Below are positions 8,601 to 8,797 of a stretch of DNA of 8,797 nucleotides, piece after piece (positions within the stretch are counted from its first letter, which is position 1; each line of letters begins with the position of its first letter). The DNA comes from Chloroflexota bacterium (GTDB lineage: Bacteria > Chloroflexota > Anaerolineae > UBA1429): NCBI GenBank assembly GCA_012513595.1, contig JAAZBY010000435.1, positions 1-8,797 on the forward strand. The letters are read 5' to 3'. The notes under the pieces are model-generated. The model was not told the DNA's origin. It saw only the letters and a program-made list of their open reading frames with translations, and made no database searches. The position numbers were made by a program, and so were the translations under genes.

Positions 8601-8654
8601 GTCGTCAAGGCCTGGGGGCTGTTCGGCCAGGTAGAGTTCCGCGCCGGCGAGTAG
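5601..8654 (+). CDS. Large cytoplasmic glycoside hydrolase, GH106 (alpha-L-rhamnosidase)-like; apparent ACG start
   Basis: This enzyme is predicted to cleave a terminal sugar from an imported oligosaccharide or glycoside. With the ACG at 5601 as Met1 it has 1017 residues and begins (M)NTLRDEF. The conserved N-terminal FWSWNDRL (20-27) lies before the first in-frame GTG (5706, residue 36), so that GTG would truncate the domain. A TIM-barrel-like catalytic part follows: GGFFMHSR (45-52), YDEDRWPSG (85-93), GIFTDEP with Glu218, SETYG with Glu362, and the downstream GVN, HLALYS, RKRDFPP and WWKHN segments. Glu218 and Glu362 are candidate catalytic acids. Residues about 475-560 resemble the GATase-like domain of large glycosidases. 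Two C-terminal beta-sandwiches follow (about 710-870 and 885-980), the second with a GH2-like HVNGALAGHIPW and DVTAHLRPGHN pattern. No signal peptide or membrane helix is seen. Class is fairly sure; rhamnosidase activity is not proven. Confidence 0.82.
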   Translation, partial: TNTLRDEFANPPAAYRGAPFWSWNDRLDPAEIARQVRDMKAHGMGGFFMHSRDGLETVYMGPEWLACIREAVRAAREEGMGAWLYDEDRWPSGAAGGLVPARGGDAFRQKVLTCERADRPPEHLDDVLAVYVARPDGDALVDPRRAAPESPPPLGEGEAYLIFRREVSGPLEWFNDDAYADNLNPEAVAAFIDITYEAYAREVGEDFGKAVPGIFTDEPNILAAEVRSGRPALPWTDGLPAYFQERRGYDLLDALPWLFYEGLGAARSRHDYWHTVTERFVEAYSRQAGEWCEAHGLAFTGHYLLENELGYAIQRGGAMMPHYRYQHVPGIDMLTEQTHENLTIKQCTSVANQCGRQRVLSETYGCTSWEFDFEGQKWVGDWQYALGVNLRSQHLALYSIRGCRKRDFPPAFSYQNTWWKHNAVVEDYFARVGRVTTAGQAVRDVLVLHPVSTGWTLLGESAASMARTNAYGEALNAFARALLATHYDWDFGDELIMADLARVEGDALIVGEAHYRLVVVPPDVRTLLPETLSLLEDLLEAGGTVLAVEPLPTMVAGAPDERLAALWAHANALVIPGKAGLQAALEARLERRVSLRTPEGQEAAAVLAMQRRLEAGHAYFIVNTDRHSGYDLEVALQGAGRLEEWDPLAGAVRALPAVERDGLLHFTARLEPAGSAIYVIDETQAPLAWVPAPPREVPLFDRARPAQYLGPVCAYTRNDPNVLTLDFCSYRLGEGAWSAEMEVWRAQDAVRGALGMRPNYYNGLPQRYKWALAPHPQDGAPLELRFTFDVDVVPSGGVYLLLEGSAWFRAIRLNGHAVPNEVVGWYLDRAFHQIPLPGLRAGRNVLELATPYTNSMELEDCFLLGDFGVGPDRHLIAEPARLRFGDWTSQGYLHYAGSITYHGALQYDPAAGPVRVYLGEHHATHVVVHVNGALAGHIPWKSANGLDVTAHLRPGHNDVGIEVLSSPRNMLGPLHLAAGREPWTDWRSFRRTDATFTPEYVVKAWGLFGQVEFRAGE

Positions 8655-8670
8655 GGGGCGGGCCTCCGCA

Positions 8671-8706
8671 CGCCTCTGGCCGGGCGCGCAGGGGCCGAGG
8701 GAGGCG
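8671..8706. terminator. Possible bidirectional stem-loop between convergent genes
   Basis: CGCCTC (8671-8676) can pair with GAGGCG (8701-8706), and GGCC (8678-8681) with GGCC (8693-8696). An alternative register pairs 8673-8676 with 8697-8700, because GAGG is repeated in tandem. It lies in the 53-base gap between the glycosidase stop and the stop of the minus-strand gene. There is no T-run on either side, so any terminator function is weakly supported. Confidence 0.35.
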
Positions 8707-8707
8707 C

Positions 8708-8797
8708 TCATCCCGGTCGCCCGCCCGCCTCGATCGCCTTGGGCGGCTGCAGTGACCCCTCGCAGATGGCCCGGTAGAGCGCCAGCGTGGCGGGCTC
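8708..8797 (-). CDS. C-terminal end of an unidentified protein, truncated by window edge
   Basis: On the minus strand an open frame enters from the right edge and ends at TGA (8710-8708). The 29 visible residues include ATLALYRAICEG and then SLQPPKAIEAGGRPG. The amphipathic helix followed by a polar Pro/Gly-rich tail looks like a genuine protein C terminus, and G/C-rich third positions agree with the neighbouring genes. The gene would converge on the glycosidase. The fragment is too short to name a family. It could also be chance open frame in GC-rich DNA. Confidence 0.45.
   Translation of the reverse strand, partial: EPATLALYRAICEGSLQPPKAIEAGGRPG

Noticed and set aside
1..8797. CRISPR arrays, insertion sequences, tRNA or rRNA genes
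   Set aside because: No spaced direct repeats, transposase-like products, cloverleaf-type sequences or rRNA-like stretches were seen on either strand; nearly all bases are accounted for by the operon.

Overview
The window is strongly GC-rich, with G or C at almost every third codon position and long spurious open frames on the opposite strand. It is densely packed and bacterial. The style of the proteins (Opp/Dpp-type transporter components, a large cytoplasmic glycosidase of the MHSR / DEDRWPSG type) suggests a Chloroflexota or other high-GC, possibly thermophilic or soil/sediment bacterium. This taxonomic reading is an inference, because no rRNA or marker gene is present.

Layout, left to right. 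Bases 1-1590 are the 3' part of a family-5 extracellular solute-binding protein gene whose start lies outside the window. A 106-base gap follows, holding a very strong GC stem-loop (perfect 28-base palindrome at 1604-1631) and a second small palindrome. Then come two inner-membrane permease genes (1697-2695, DppB/OppB type; 2720-3589, DppC/OppC type) and two ATPase genes (3594-4583, DppD/OppD type, GTG start; 4580-5563, DppF/OppF type, overlapping the previous gene by 4 bases). After 37 bases comes a ~1017-residue glycoside hydrolase gene (about 5601-8654) that resembles GH106-like alpha-L-rhamnosidases and related cytoplasmic glycosidases. At the far right a convergent minus-strand gene enters the window, with only its last 29 codons visible (8708-8797). 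The six plus-strand genes read as one operon.

How the genes work together. The binding protein, two permeases and two ATPases make a complete five-part Opp/Dpp-type ABC importer. Such importers are usually annotated as peptide transporters, but many family-5 binding proteins carry oligosaccharides. The glycosidase follows directly on the same strand and has no signal peptide. The simplest model is that the importer brings in a small glycan or glycoside, and the enzyme removes a sugar, possibly rhamnose or another deoxy- or uronic sugar, inside the cell.

The most notable sequence-level points are these. (1) The glycosidase has no ATG/GTG/TTG start in the right place; the only well-placed start behind a consensus Shine-Dalgarno is an ACG at 5601, and the first GTG (5706) would delete a conserved N-terminal motif. 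(2) A small hairpin covers that Shine-Dalgarno. (3) The large palindrome after the binding-protein gene is placed where it could give more binding protein than permease. No CRISPR array, insertion sequence, tRNA or rRNA was seen.
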